Source: Leucobacter sp. Psy1
GTDB taxonomy: Bacteria; Actinomycetota; Actinomycetes; Actinomycetales; Microbacteriaceae
Assembly (NCBI RefSeq): GCF_020096995.1
Contig: NZ_CP083692.1
Location: 434,001-498,000, forward strand
Length of the DNA stretch: 64,000 nt
Direction of reading: 5' to 3'
The number at the start of each line of letters is the position of its first letter. The stretch's first letter is position 1. Below, piece by piece: positions 35,720 to 44,464 of the stretch. The notes beneath the pieces were generated by a model. It did no database searches and had not been told where the DNA came from. It worked only from the letters and a program-made list of their open reading frames with translations. The position numbers and the translations under genes were made by a program.

Positions 35720-38452
35720 ATGAAAGTCAGTTCTGCCCCGCGCAAGAAGGTGAGGACGCTCGTCGGCGCGTTCACCTCCGCGCTGCTCGTTGCGAGCGGC
35801 CTCGCGCTCGCGCCAGCAGCGGCGAATGCCGCGCCTGCCGAAGGGACCGTTGCCGATGCCACCCTCGATTGGGGGGTGAAGCAGTCGTTCCGAAGCTATC
35901 TGTTCGGTCCGATCGCGCACGGCGCCTACGAGTTGCTCGGGAACACGACGGCGAGTGCGGAGAATCTGCGTCCGGCCGCTGAGCACCTGTCATGGTCCGG
36001 TGGTACGGGCACGGCTGCGACGGACGGCAGCACTGCTGATGTGAGTTTCGGTGCGGGCAACGGCGTGCACTTCACAGGGCACGAGATGACCGTGGACGGT
36101 GTGACGGCTCCGGCGCTGGATATGCAGTTCACGAATCCTCGGGTGGAGGTGACCTCCGCGACCGAGGGGACCCTGTATCTGGACGTGAAGAGCCGGAAGT
36201 TCGAGGGGATGACCTCGATCAGTCAGGAGTTCTTCGAGGAGAGCAATGTTCCGTTCGCGACGCTGAACCTGAGTGGTGGCGTGTCTGCAACCGGCACCAC
36301 CTACACGTGGGCTGAAGCTCCGGCGACGCTGACGGATCAGGGAGGGGCGGCGTTCGGCGGGTTCTACGAGGCCGGTGCTGAGCTGGATCCGGTGACGTTC
36401 ACCCTCCCCGTCGAAGAAGTAGCGGTGGCCCAGGACACCACGACGTCCCTCGACACCTCGGCGCTGAAGATCACCGAGGGCGACGAGCTCGAGCTGACCG
36501 CGACGGTTGCGCCGGTCGAAGCCGCGGGAACCGTGCAGTTCACGAACGGCGCTGAGAACCTGGGCGGTGCCCAGGCGGTCGTGAACGGCGCCGCCTCGCT
36601 GCGAACCTCCGACCTGCCGATCGGCGGTCACAGCCTGACCGCGGAGTTCGTGCCGGCAGACCCTGCGGCGTTCAACGCGTCGACCTCGGACGCGGTGACA
36701 GTGACCGTCGAAGAGGCCGAGGAACCCGTCGTCTGGGAGCCGAAGCTGGAGGTCTTCCTCGAAGATGGCACCACCCCGGTCGGTGATACCGAGGTGGCCG
36801 AGGGCGATCAGCTGGTCGTCAAGGGCACCGGCTACGATCCAGAGGCGAACGTCGGCGGTCGCGGCGTGCCGATTCCGAGCACCATGCCGCAGGGCGTGTA
36901 CGTCGTCTTCGGCGAGTTCGCGCAGAACTGGCGCCCGTCTGAGGATGCCCCGAGCAGCGCGCGAGCGATCGGTGCACAGGGCTGGGTGCTGACCGAGGAC
37001 ACGGTCGACCAGATTCCGCCGCAGTACCAGGGCATCGTGCGCGGCCAGTGGGTCGAGCTGAACACCGACGGCTCTTTCGAGTGGGAAGTCACCATCGAAG
37101 ACCACGACGGGACCAAGCAGATCGAGGACGGTCAGTACGGCGTCTACACCTACGCGGCCGGCGGCATGAAGAACGCCTCACAGGAGCAGGGCGTTCCGGT
37201 GAACTTCGTCGAGCAGGTCGTCGAACCGGTCGCGACGACCACCACGGTCGCAGCGACCGCGTCCGAGATCACCGAGGGCGATGAGGTCACGCTGAGCGCG
37301 ACGGTCGCGCCCGCGGCGGCTGCCGGTACGGTGCAGTTCACGAACGGCGAGGCGAACCTCGGCGAGCCCGTGACCGTCACGAACGGCGCCGCCGAGCTGA
37401 AGGTCACGGATCTCCCGGTCGGCGCGCATCGGATCGCGGCCGAATTCACCCCCGAAGAAGCGGAAGTGTTCGCGCCATCGGCCTCGACGAACGAGGTGAC
37501 GGTTACCGTGTCGGAGCAGGTCGTCGCCGACCCGAAGATCACGGTGACGCCCTCCCATGATCTCGATCCCGCCGTCGAGAACACGCTGACGGTCGAGGGT
37601 ACAGGCTTCGTCGGCCCCGGTGCGGCGAACGGAGCGTACGTGCTCTTCGGCGAGGAGAGCGTATGGTCGGGCGAGGGCGCGCTCCCGAGCGCGGGCTGGA
37701 TCACCCAGGGCTGGGTCCCGGCGAACCAGATCACCGATGGCAGCTTCACCACGACGCTGCAGGTGCCCGCGGACACGCTGGATCCGGCCAAGGAGTACCA
37801 CGTAGCCACCTCGGCGGCGCACGGTCTCTCCGTCACCGATCGCTCGCTCGATGCGTTCGCAGAGGTCACCGTTGCGCAGCCGGCACCGGAGCCTGAACCC
37901 GAGCAACCGTCCATCTCGATCAACGGTGCGGGTGCCGACGCGAGGGTCACGCAGGGCGAGAAGGTCGCCTTCACCGCGGGACCGTTCGCGGAGGGGCAGA
38001 AGTTCCAGGTCGAGGTTCGCTCGGAGACCGTCGAGCTCGGCGAGCAGACGGCGAACGCCGAGGGCATTGTCACCGCGAACTGGACTGTTCCGGCGGACTT
38101 CGAGGTCGGCGAGCACGCGATCGTGTTCATCGATGAAACAGGTGACGAGCTGTCGGCGACCTTCGAGGTGCTGGCTGCCGAGGCCCCCGGCGCCAGTGAC
38201 GACAACGGCACGGCCGATGGGAACGAGGGCGGCAGCGATGGCGGCCAGGTCGGTGCGGACGCGCAGCAGAACGGCGCCCAGGGTGCCGCCCAGGGCGCAG
38301 GCCAGGGCGGGCAGGCCGCCGGCAAGGGTGGTCTGGCGAACACCGGTTCGGACGGGCCCGGGCTCAGCCTGCTGTTCGCCGGCGGAGCGATGCTCCTCGG
38401 TGCGGCCGGCTTGATGCTGGCGCGTGGTCGGACGGCTGCTCGCAGCGAGTAG
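35720..38452 (+). CDS. Sortase-anchored HtaA heme-binding surface protein with Ig-like repeats
   Basis: This 910-residue exported protein has AAGGAG before ATG 35720. A signal peptide (about residues 1-40, ending ANA-AP) is followed by one HtaA domain (about 45-232) with LDWGVKQSFRSYLFGPIAHG and VHFTGHEMTVDG; the Tyr and His are the expected heme ligands. Two bacterial Ig-like repeats (about 235-335 and 500-600), two further beta domains and a Gly/Gln-rich stalk follow. The C-terminus LANTG (872-876), a helix and ARGRTAARSE look like a sortase signal of the LAxTG kind. It would capture heme at the cell wall and pass it to HmuT. Confidence 0.9.
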   Translation: MKVSSAPRKKVRTLVGAFTSALLVASGLALAPAAANAAPAEGTVADATLDWGVKQSFRSYLFGPIAHGAYELLGNTTASAENLRPAAEHLSWSGGTGTAATDGSTADVSFGAGNGVHFTGHEMTVDGVTAPALDMQFTNPRVEVTSATEGTLYLDVKSRKFEGMTSISQEFFEESNVPFATLNLSGGVSATGTTYTWAEAPATLTDQGGAAFGGFYEAGAELDPVTFTLPVEEVAVAQDTTTSLDTSALKITEGDELELTATVAPVEAAGTVQFTNGAENLGGAQAVVNGAASLRTSDLPIGGHSLTAEFVPADPAAFNASTSDAVTVTVEEAEEPVVWEPKLEVFLEDGTTPVGDTEVAEGDQLVVKGTGYDPEANVGGRGVPIPSTMPQGVYVVFGEFAQNWRPSEDAPSSARAIGAQGWVLTEDTVDQIPPQYQGIVRGQWVELNTDGSFEWEVTIEDHDGTKQIEDGQYGVYTYAAGGMKNASQEQGVPVNFVEQVVEPVATTTTVAATASEITEGDEVTLSATVAPAAAAGTVQFTNGEANLGEPVTVTNGAAELKVTDLPVGAHRIAAEFTPEEAEVFAPSASTNEVTVTVSEQVVADPKITVTPSHDLDPAVENTLTVEGTGFVGPGAANGAYVLFGEESVWSGEGALPSAGWITQGWVPANQITDGSFTTTLQVPADTLDPAKEYHVATSAAHGLSVTDRSLDAFAEVTVAQPAPEPEPEQPSISINGAGADARVTQGEKVAFTAGPFAEGQKFQVEVRSETVELGEQTANAEGIVTANWTVPADFEVGEHAIVFIDETGDELSATFEVLAAEAPGASDDNGTADGNEGGSDGGQVGADAQQNGAQGAAQGAGQGGQAAGKGGLANTGSDGPGLSLLFAGGAMLLGAAGLMLARGRTAARSE
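35843..36409 (+). repeat. HtaA-domain DNA repeat, copy 1
   Basis: This 567-base stretch encodes the HtaA domain of the first surface protein and is almost identical to 38754-39317. By eye there are about a dozen substitutions in the first 430 bases, then a short unrelated patch (about 36270-36320), then about 90 identical bases. Confidence 0.85.
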
Positions 38453-38465
38453 TCGACCGAAGGAT

Positions 38466-38511
38466 CCGGTGCGGTGCCCCGTTCGATGGAGCGAACGGGG
38501 CACCGCACCGG
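38466..38511 (+). terminator. 20-bp perfect hairpin between the first two htaA genes
   Basis: CCGGTGCGGTGCCCCGTTCG and its exact reverse complement are separated by six bases, starting 13 bases after the stop codon. It is the strongest hairpin I saw in the window. With no T run, it may be a terminator that uncouples the first htaA gene from the rest, or a stabilising structure that sets unequal mRNA levels. Confidence 0.75.
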
Positions 38512-38594
38512 CACGAGATCCGGACGGAAGTCGAAGTGGAAGACCTCAGTGGGTGGCCCCCTCTGAGCGTGAAGTAAGAGTTGGAGTGGTTTCA

Positions 38595-41500
38595 GTGGCA
38601 CCATCCGTGGGGATGCCTCGGGCGGACCGAGGCGACATCGCGTCGTCGGGCAAGCGGAGAATCCGTGGGGTACTCGGTGCCGCTCTGGCCTCGGTGCTCG
38701 CCGCGGGTGCGGCGCTCGTTGCGACACCGTTCGCGTACGCTGCGCCCGCTGACGGGACCGTTGCCGGTGCCACCCTCGATTGGGGGGTGAAGCAGTCGTT
38801 CCGAAGCTATCTGTTCGGTCCGATCGCCCATGGCGCCTACGAGTTGCTCGGGAACACGACGGCGAGTGCGGAGAATCTGCGTCCGGCCGCTGAACACCTG
38901 TCATGGTCCGGTGGTACGGGAACGGCTGCGACGGACGGCAGCACTGCTGATGTGAGTTTCGGTGTGGGCAACGGCGTGCATTTCACGGGGCACGAGATGA
39001 CCGTGGACGGTGTGACGGCTCCGGCGCTGGATATGCAGTTCACGAATCCTCGGGTGGAGGTGACCTCCGCGACGGAGGGGACCCTGTATCTGGATGTGAA
39101 GAGCCGGAAGTTCGAGGGGATGACCTCGATCAGTCAGGAGTTCTTCGAGGAGAGCGACGTTCCGTTCGCGACGCTGAACCTGGCGGACCCCGGGGCGGAC
39201 GGGGCGACGTTCACCTGGTCGGCTGCTCCGGCGACGCTGACGGATCAGGGAGGGGCGGCGTTCGGCGGGTTCTACGAGGCCGGTGCTGAGCTGGATCCGG
39301 TGACGTTCACCCTCCCCATCAAAGCGGTTGATGACGGGGCCGTGGAGCCGGGAGATGGATCAGCCGACCCCGGTGATGGAGTCGCCGACGGGGACGGCTC
39401 GGCGGACCCGGATGACGGGTCGACGGATCCGGGCGACGGGTCGTCTGACCCCGGGGACGACTCATCCGATCCTGACGGCGAGGCAGATGGGGCAGTCGGG
39501 ACGACCACGACGGTCACCGCGGCGAAAGCGAAGATCACCGAGGGTGACGAGCTGCGCATCCGAGCAGCCGTGACACCCCGGGAGGCCGTGGGCAGCGTCC
39601 AGTTCGCATTCGGTCAGGAGAAACTCGGGAACCCCGTCGAGGTGGCAGGCGGGGCAGCTGGGCTGACGACCTCCGCACTTCCCGAAGGCACCCATCAGAT
39701 CACCGCGACGTTCGTCCCGAAGGATCCGAAAGCGTTCGCCGAGTCGACGTCCGATCCGGACGAGGTCGTCGTCGGGAAGAAGCAGGAGGGCCCCGTCGAG
39801 ACCATTGTCGAAGCGGCGACACTCGACTGGGGTGTGAAAGCGTCCTTCCGCAGTTACCTGCAGGGCCCCATCGCGCACGGCACGATCGACCTCCTCGGCG
39901 CGACGACCAGCGATGACGAGAACATGCGGCCGAAGGATCGCGAGTTCCACTGGACCGGTGGAGCGGGCGAGGCGATGTCCGACGGCAGTTCGGCCGATGT
40001 GACCTTTGGTGCCGAAGACGGCGTCGCCTTCACCGGACACGAGATGACGGTCGACGGCACGACGGCCCCGGCGTTGGACATGCGGTTCACGAAACCTCGC
40101 GTGAAGTTCACGGCGTCGGGCGAGGGGACGCTGTACCTCGACGTGAAGAGTCGAGAGTTCACGAGCATGACGGAGATCAGCGACAAGTTCTTCGAAGCGG
40201 AGAACGTGTCGTTTGCGAAGCTGGATCTCTCGGCACCTCAGGTCCACGGCACAACATACACGTGGTCCGAAGCCGAGGCGACGCTCACTGAGCAGGGAGC
40301 CGAGGCGTTCGGCGGCTTCTACGACGCAGGCGTCGAGCTCGATCCCGTGACCTTCACGGCGGATCTCGGCGAGTCCACCGGTCCTGTACCCACCCCGAAG
40401 TCCACGAAGACGACGCTCTCGGCATCGCGCGACTCTATCGTGGAAGGGAACGAGGTCACGCTCACGGCAGCCGTCGCTCCTGCCGCCGTTCAGGGGACGG
40501 TGCAGTTCACGCACGGCACGCAGAGCCTTGGAACGAGCGACGTGAAGAACGGTAAGGCGTCGGTCAAGACCAGGGCTCTGCCCGTCGGGGAGCAGACGAT
40601 CACGGCGACCTTCACTCCTACCGATTCGCGGGCGTACCAGCGCTCCACTGGGACCACTCTGATCTCGGTGGGGCAGAAGGGCTCCGGAACGATCGGCACG
40701 ATGAGCTGGGGTGTGAAGGAGAGCTTCCAGAAGTACGTCACCGGTCCGATCGCCCACGGCTCGGTGTCGGCGAGAGCGGGCGCGTCGCAGAAGTCGAAGG
40801 GCGACCCGTTCGTGTTCCGTCAGGTGGAGAAGAGCAACTGGAACTCGTCCACCGGCCGAGGCACTGTCGAGTACGCCGGAGCAGTGCAGTTCACGGGTCA
40901 CGAGATGGAAGGCGGCCACGCGCTCAACCTGACCTTCCTCAACCCGCGCATCACGGTCACCTCGGCGACGACCGCGCAGCTCATCTTCGACGTCAAGGGA
41001 CTCAAGTTCGAGGGGATGGACCAGGTCGGCGGCGCCCTCGACATGAAGAACGTCGTGATGGCGAACGTCAAGCTCGGCTCTCCGCAGCAGTCCGGCGGAA
41101 CGGCCACCTGGAGCAACGCATCTGCGACGCTCACGAAGCAGGGCGCCGAAGCGTTCGGCGGCTTCTACGAGGCAGGTGTGGCGCTCGACCCCGTCACGTT
41201 CACCGTGGGCGAGAACGACCCGAACCTCGAGAAGGCCGGAGCGGAGACGCCGCAGACGCCGAAGGCCTCGAAGCAGGGACCGGCAGCGCGTGCCGCCGGC
41301 GCTGCCGGTGGAGGCGGCAGCGCCGGATCCCTCACGTGGGGCGTCTCGAAGTACTTCGCGGACTACACGAGCAAGAAGTCCGGCTCGGGGTGCCCCACTC
41401 CTTCGAAGCACTGCGCCGGCGGGTCGATCGAGACCACCGGCGTCGGGAGCGGATGGCTGTTCCCGCAGGCCGAGGGGAGCAGCTGGGACAAGAGCAGTCA

Positions 41501-42374
41501 GACCGGAACGGTCAAGTTCTCCGGCATCGTATCTTTCAAGGGGTACGGCATGACCATGTTCCAGGTGGCGAACCCGTCGATCACGGTGAACAGTGCGTCG
41601 TCTGCGACGCTGCACACGGGCAACACGACGTCGTACGGCAAGTCGTCGTACTCGCTCGATCTCTCCAGTGCCAGCAAGGCGGTCGGGCCGAACGGAGAGG
41701 TGACCTGGAGCAACGTGCCGGTGAGGGGATCGCTGATGGGGATCAGCGCCTCCCAGACCATCGGCTTCGACGACCTGACCTTCACGGTGGGGGATCCGAG
41801 CAGGGTCTCCTACGGCGCGACGCAGGACGGCGGTGACAAGAAGCAGTACACCGCTGCCGCCACGCCCCCGACCACCGAGGGGCTCGAGATCCTCACGCCC
41901 GAGGACAAGATCCGCGAGGGCGGCCGTATCGAGGCTCAGGCGTCCGGTTTCGAACCCGAGGACGAGGGGGTGCTCGTCGTGCTCTACACCGACCCGGTGC
42001 AGGGCGAGCCGATCGTGCTCGACGACGAGGCCACTGCGGACGAGAGCGGCGTCGTGAAGTGGTCAGGCACTCTCCCGAAGCAGGGGACAGGGAACCACGT
42101 CCTCACCCTCCAGGGCAGCAGCGACGCCGGAGCGAAGATCACGATCCTCGATGCCGCTGAGAACTCCTCCGCGCAGGCGGTCGGCGCCGCCGCAGCAGAT
42201 GGCTCGAACGCCGGCGGCGGACCGCTCCCTGATCTCCTCCGCGCTGCCGGTCTGGCGCCGTGGGAATGGTGGGTGAGCGCGGGATCGATGGTCGCGATCG
42301 CCGCCTGCACCTCCGTCCTCGTGGTCCGCCAGCGTCGTGAACTCGCCGGCATGCCCGCGCCGGCGCCGGCCTGA
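38595..42374 (+). CDS. Large four-HtaA-domain heme-binding surface protein
   Basis: This exported protein of about 1259 residues probably starts at GTG 38595 (GGAG eight bases before), giving a signal peptide of about 49 residues ending AYA-AP. HtaA domains lie at about 53-243, 407-592, 699-872 and 909-1069, separated by an acidic Asp/Gly/Ser linker (244-301) and two Ig-like repeats (about 300-400, 601-692). A further beta domain and a C-terminal helix (1223-1244) with a short basic tail anchor it in the membrane. The first three HtaA domains carry FTGHEM; the fourth has FKGYGM and an extra Cys pair. It probably relays heme across the wall. Confidence 0.9.
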   Translation: MAPSVGMPRADRGDIASSGKRRIRGVLGAALASVLAAGAALVATPFAYAAPADGTVAGATLDWGVKQSFRSYLFGPIAHGAYELLGNTTASAENLRPAAEHLSWSGGTGTAATDGSTADVSFGVGNGVHFTGHEMTVDGVTAPALDMQFTNPRVEVTSATEGTLYLDVKSRKFEGMTSISQEFFEESDVPFATLNLADPGADGATFTWSAAPATLTDQGGAAFGGFYEAGAELDPVTFTLPIKAVDDGAVEPGDGSADPGDGVADGDGSADPDDGSTDPGDGSSDPGDDSSDPDGEADGAVGTTTTVTAAKAKITEGDELRIRAAVTPREAVGSVQFAFGQEKLGNPVEVAGGAAGLTTSALPEGTHQITATFVPKDPKAFAESTSDPDEVVVGKKQEGPVETIVEAATLDWGVKASFRSYLQGPIAHGTIDLLGATTSDDENMRPKDREFHWTGGAGEAMSDGSSADVTFGAEDGVAFTGHEMTVDGTTAPALDMRFTKPRVKFTASGEGTLYLDVKSREFTSMTEISDKFFEAENVSFAKLDLSAPQVHGTTYTWSEAEATLTEQGAEAFGGFYDAGVELDPVTFTADLGESTGPVPTPKSTKTTLSASRDSIVEGNEVTLTAAVAPAAVQGTVQFTHGTQSLGTSDVKNGKASVKTRALPVGEQTITATFTPTDSRAYQRSTGTTLISVGQKGSGTIGTMSWGVKESFQKYVTGPIAHGSVSARAGASQKSKGDPFVFRQVEKSNWNSSTGRGTVEYAGAVQFTGHEMEGGHALNLTFLNPRITVTSATTAQLIFDVKGLKFEGMDQVGGALDMKNVVMANVKLGSPQQSGGTATWSNASATLTKQGAEAFGGFYEAGVALDPVTFTVGENDPNLEKAGAETPQTPKASKQGPAARAAGAAGGGGSAGSLTWGVSKYFADYTSKKSGSGCPTPSKHCAGGSIETTGVGSGWLFPQAEGSSWDKSSQTGTVKFSGIVSFKGYGMTMFQVANPSITVNSASSATLHTGNTTSYGKSSYSLDLSSASKAVGPNGEVTWSNVPVRGSLMGISASQTIGFDDLTFTVGDPSRVSYGATQDGGDKKQYTAAATPPTTEGLEILTPEDKIREGGRIEAQASGFEPEDEGVLVVLYTDPVQGEPIVLDDEATADESGVVKWSGTLPKQGTGNHVLTLQGSSDAGAKITILDAAENSSAQAVGAAAADGSNAGGGPLPDLLRAAGLAPWEWWVSAGSMVAIAACTSVLVVRQRRELAGMPAPAPA
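38754..39317 (+). repeat. HtaA-domain DNA repeat, copy 2
   Basis: This is the 564-base counterpart of 35843-36409, encoding the first HtaA domain of the large protein. The pairs are collinear with offset 2911 until the divergent patch, where the encoded segment is ADPGADGATFTWSAAP instead of SGGVSATGTTYTWAEAP. Confidence 0.85.
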
Positions 42375-42422
42375 CCCGTGCCGGTTCGACAACTCAGATA
42401 TTCTCTACGAGGAGGAACATTC

Positions 42423-43310
42423 GTGATCTCACGCCCCGTATCCCGCATCGGTGGAGCGCTGCTCGGCGCATCATTCGCCGTGGCGCTCGCCGCCGTGCCC
42501 ACCGCGGCATCCGCGGTCCCGCACGTCGCTCAGGAGGCAGCTGCGGGGTGCGAAGTCAGTGGCGGGACCCTTTCATGGGGACTGAAGGAGAGCTTCCGCT
42601 CCTACATCAGCGGGACGATCGCCAACGGCTCGTGGGAGACCTCGAGCGGGGCCGGCTACGAGACCCCGAACTTCCAGTGGGGCGACGCGTCCGGGTCCAT
42701 CGAGCCTGAGACCGGTACCGGTGCCGTCAGCTTCACGGGGACGGTGCACTTCACCGGACATGACGGGGTGCTCGACCTCACGCTCGCGAACCCGACGATC
42801 GAGTTCGAGGGCGACGGCAAGGCGGCGCTCCTGCTCGACGCGAAGAGCACCGACATGGAGGGCGAGGTCGCCGTCGATGAGGAGCAGGAGTGGGTCGGAG
42901 ACCTGACCGTGCAGAGCCAGGTCGTTCCGAGTGACGACGCGCTCGAACTCGCCGACATGCCCGCCGAACTGACGAACTCCGGCGCTGGAGCGTTCGTCGG
43001 CTTCTACGAGGCCGGGGCCGAACTCGATCCGGTGTCCGTGAGCCTCGAGTTCTCCGGGTGCGATGCGGCTACGGTGTCCGCTCCGACCGAACCGGCCGCG
43101 GGCCAGGACGACGCCGGACAGGACGACACCGAGACGCAGGCTGTCGTTGCGCCCGCCCCAGCGATCCCCTGGCTGCCGATCGGCATCGGCGGCGTTGCGC
43201 TGCTCGTCATCGGCTTCACCGTCGGCATGCTGGTCGGCGGTCGGAAGCCGAAGCCGCAGCCGCAGTCGCAGCCGCGGCAGACTCCCGCGCCGGAGGGAGA
43301 GGAGCGATGA
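42423..43310 (+). CDS. Short membrane-anchored HtaA-domain protein
   Basis: This 295-residue exported protein starts at GTG 42423 with GGAGGAAC four bases upstream. The signal peptide ends near ASA-VP, about residue 36. A single HtaA domain (about 45-220) has LSWGLKESFRSYISGTIANG and VHFTGHDGVLDL with the conserved Tyr and His. An acidic Gln/Asp linker leads to a membrane helix (IPWLPIGIGGVALLVIGFTV) and a Lys/Pro/Gln-rich tail. Its stop overlaps the hmuT start, so it is probably the last heme carrier before the ABC importer. Confidence 0.9.
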   Translation: MISRPVSRIGGALLGASFAVALAAVPTAASAVPHVAQEAAAGCEVSGGTLSWGLKESFRSYISGTIANGSWETSSGAGYETPNFQWGDASGSIEPETGTGAVSFTGTVHFTGHDGVLDLTLANPTIEFEGDGKAALLLDAKSTDMEGEVAVDEEQEWVGDLTVQSQVVPSDDALELADMPAELTNSGAGAFVGFYEAGAELDPVSVSLEFSGCDAATVSAPTEPAAGQDDAGQDDTETQAVVAPAPAIPWLPIGIGGVALLVIGFTVGMLVGGRKPKPQPQSQPRQTPAPEGEER

Positions 43311-44464
43311 CCATGCGTTCGCGATCGCGCACGCTCGGCCGCCTCCGGGGCCGGCACCGCGCCGCGGCAGGGGTCGCCGGCGCGCTCGCCGCCGCGCTCG
43401 TACTCGTCGGCTGCTCGGGGAGTCCGCAGGGAACGCCGAATACTGCAGGCGGGTCGCAGCAGCCGCTCAGCGCACTGGACGTGCTCGACGATCCTCGCAG
43501 TTACGAAGGGCCTTCGACCGCGGTGCTGCCTGACTCGGCGATCGAGCCGATCTCCGACAGCCCTGAGCAGCAGCTGCCATCGACCGTGACCTCCCAGGTC
43601 CAGGGCGGCGGCGAAGAGCAGGTCACGGTGGAATCCACCGACCGCGTGGTCGCGCTCGATCTCGCGGGCTCGATCGCCGCGAGCGCGTGGGCTCTCGGGT
43701 TCGGGGAGACGCTCGTCGGGAAGGACCAGTCGACGACCTTCCCTGGCACCGAAGACATCGATACCGTGACCTCCGGCGGGCACACCGTGAACGCCGAAGC
43801 CGTGATCGGCTTGAAACCGGACGTCGTGATCACGGACGGAACGATCGGACCGCGCGATGTGATCGAGCAGCTCAGGGACGTCGGGATCACCGTAGTGTTC
43901 GTCGAGAACGATCCATCCTTTGAGGGCGCCGAAAGCCTGGTGCAGCAGGTGGCGGCCGTCTACGGAGCCGAGGCTGCCGGCGCGCAGCTCGCCGAGCGGA
44001 TCGGCGACGAGGTGGATGCAAAAATCGCGGAGATCGCCGAGATGGTGCCGGCTGCGGAAGGGGACCGGGTGCGGATCCTGTTCCTCTACCTCAGGGGGAA
44101 CGCCGGGGTGTACTACATGTTCGGATCGGAATCCGGCGCGGATCAGCTGATCCAGGCACTCGGAGGCGTGGATGTCGCAGGCGAACTCGGCTGGACGGGA
44201 ATGAAGCCGATGACCGACGAGGCACTCGTCTCGGCGAATCCCGACCTGATCCTGACCATGACCGGTGGAATCGAATCGGTCGGAGGGGTGGACGGGCTGG
44301 TGCAGGAGAAACCGGCGATCGCGGTCACCGCTGCGGGTGAGCACCGTCGCGTGGTCGACATGGACGACGGCGCGGTGCTGTCGTTCGGGCCCCGCTCGGC
44401 CGAGGTGATCGACGCGCTGGCACGAGCGATCTACGCCCCGGCATCCGGATCCGAGGCCCCGTGA
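43307..44464 (+). CDS. hmuT: Heme ABC transporter substrate-binding lipoprotein
   Basis: This 385-residue lipoprotein has a long basic N-terminus and lipobox LVGC with the lipidated cysteine at residue 36. A roughly 60-residue linker precedes the binding domain (DRVVALDLAGSIAASAWALG; GHTVNAEAVIGLKPDVVITD; RGNAGVYYMFGSESGADQLI; LGWTGMKPMTDEALVSANPD), which resembles HmuT and other heme receptors. The operon position between the HtaA proteins and a FecCD permease supports heme as ligand. ATG 43307 overlaps the upstream stop (ATGA); its stop overlaps the permease GTG. Confidence 0.9.
   Translation: MTMRSRSRTLGRLRGRHRAAAGVAGALAAALVLVGCSGSPQGTPNTAGGSQQPLSALDVLDDPRSYEGPSTAVLPDSAIEPISDSPEQQLPSTVTSQVQGGGEEQVTVESTDRVVALDLAGSIAASAWALGFGETLVGKDQSTTFPGTEDIDTVTSGGHTVNAEAVIGLKPDVVITDGTIGPRDVIEQLRDVGITVVFVENDPSFEGAESLVQQVAAVYGAEAAGAQLAERIGDEVDAKIAEIAEMVPAAEGDRVRILFLYLRGNAGVYYMFGSESGADQLIQALGGVDVAGELGWTGMKPMTDEALVSANPDLILTMTGGIESVGGVDGLVQEKPAIAVTAAGEHRRVVDMDDGAVLSFGPRSAEVIDALARAIYAPASGSEAP

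Noticed and set aside
39462-41615. A 717-codon minus-strand frame across the large htaA gene
   Set aside because: Arg/Leu/His-rich shadow of repeated HtaA and Ig-like domains that are clearly coded on the plus strand.
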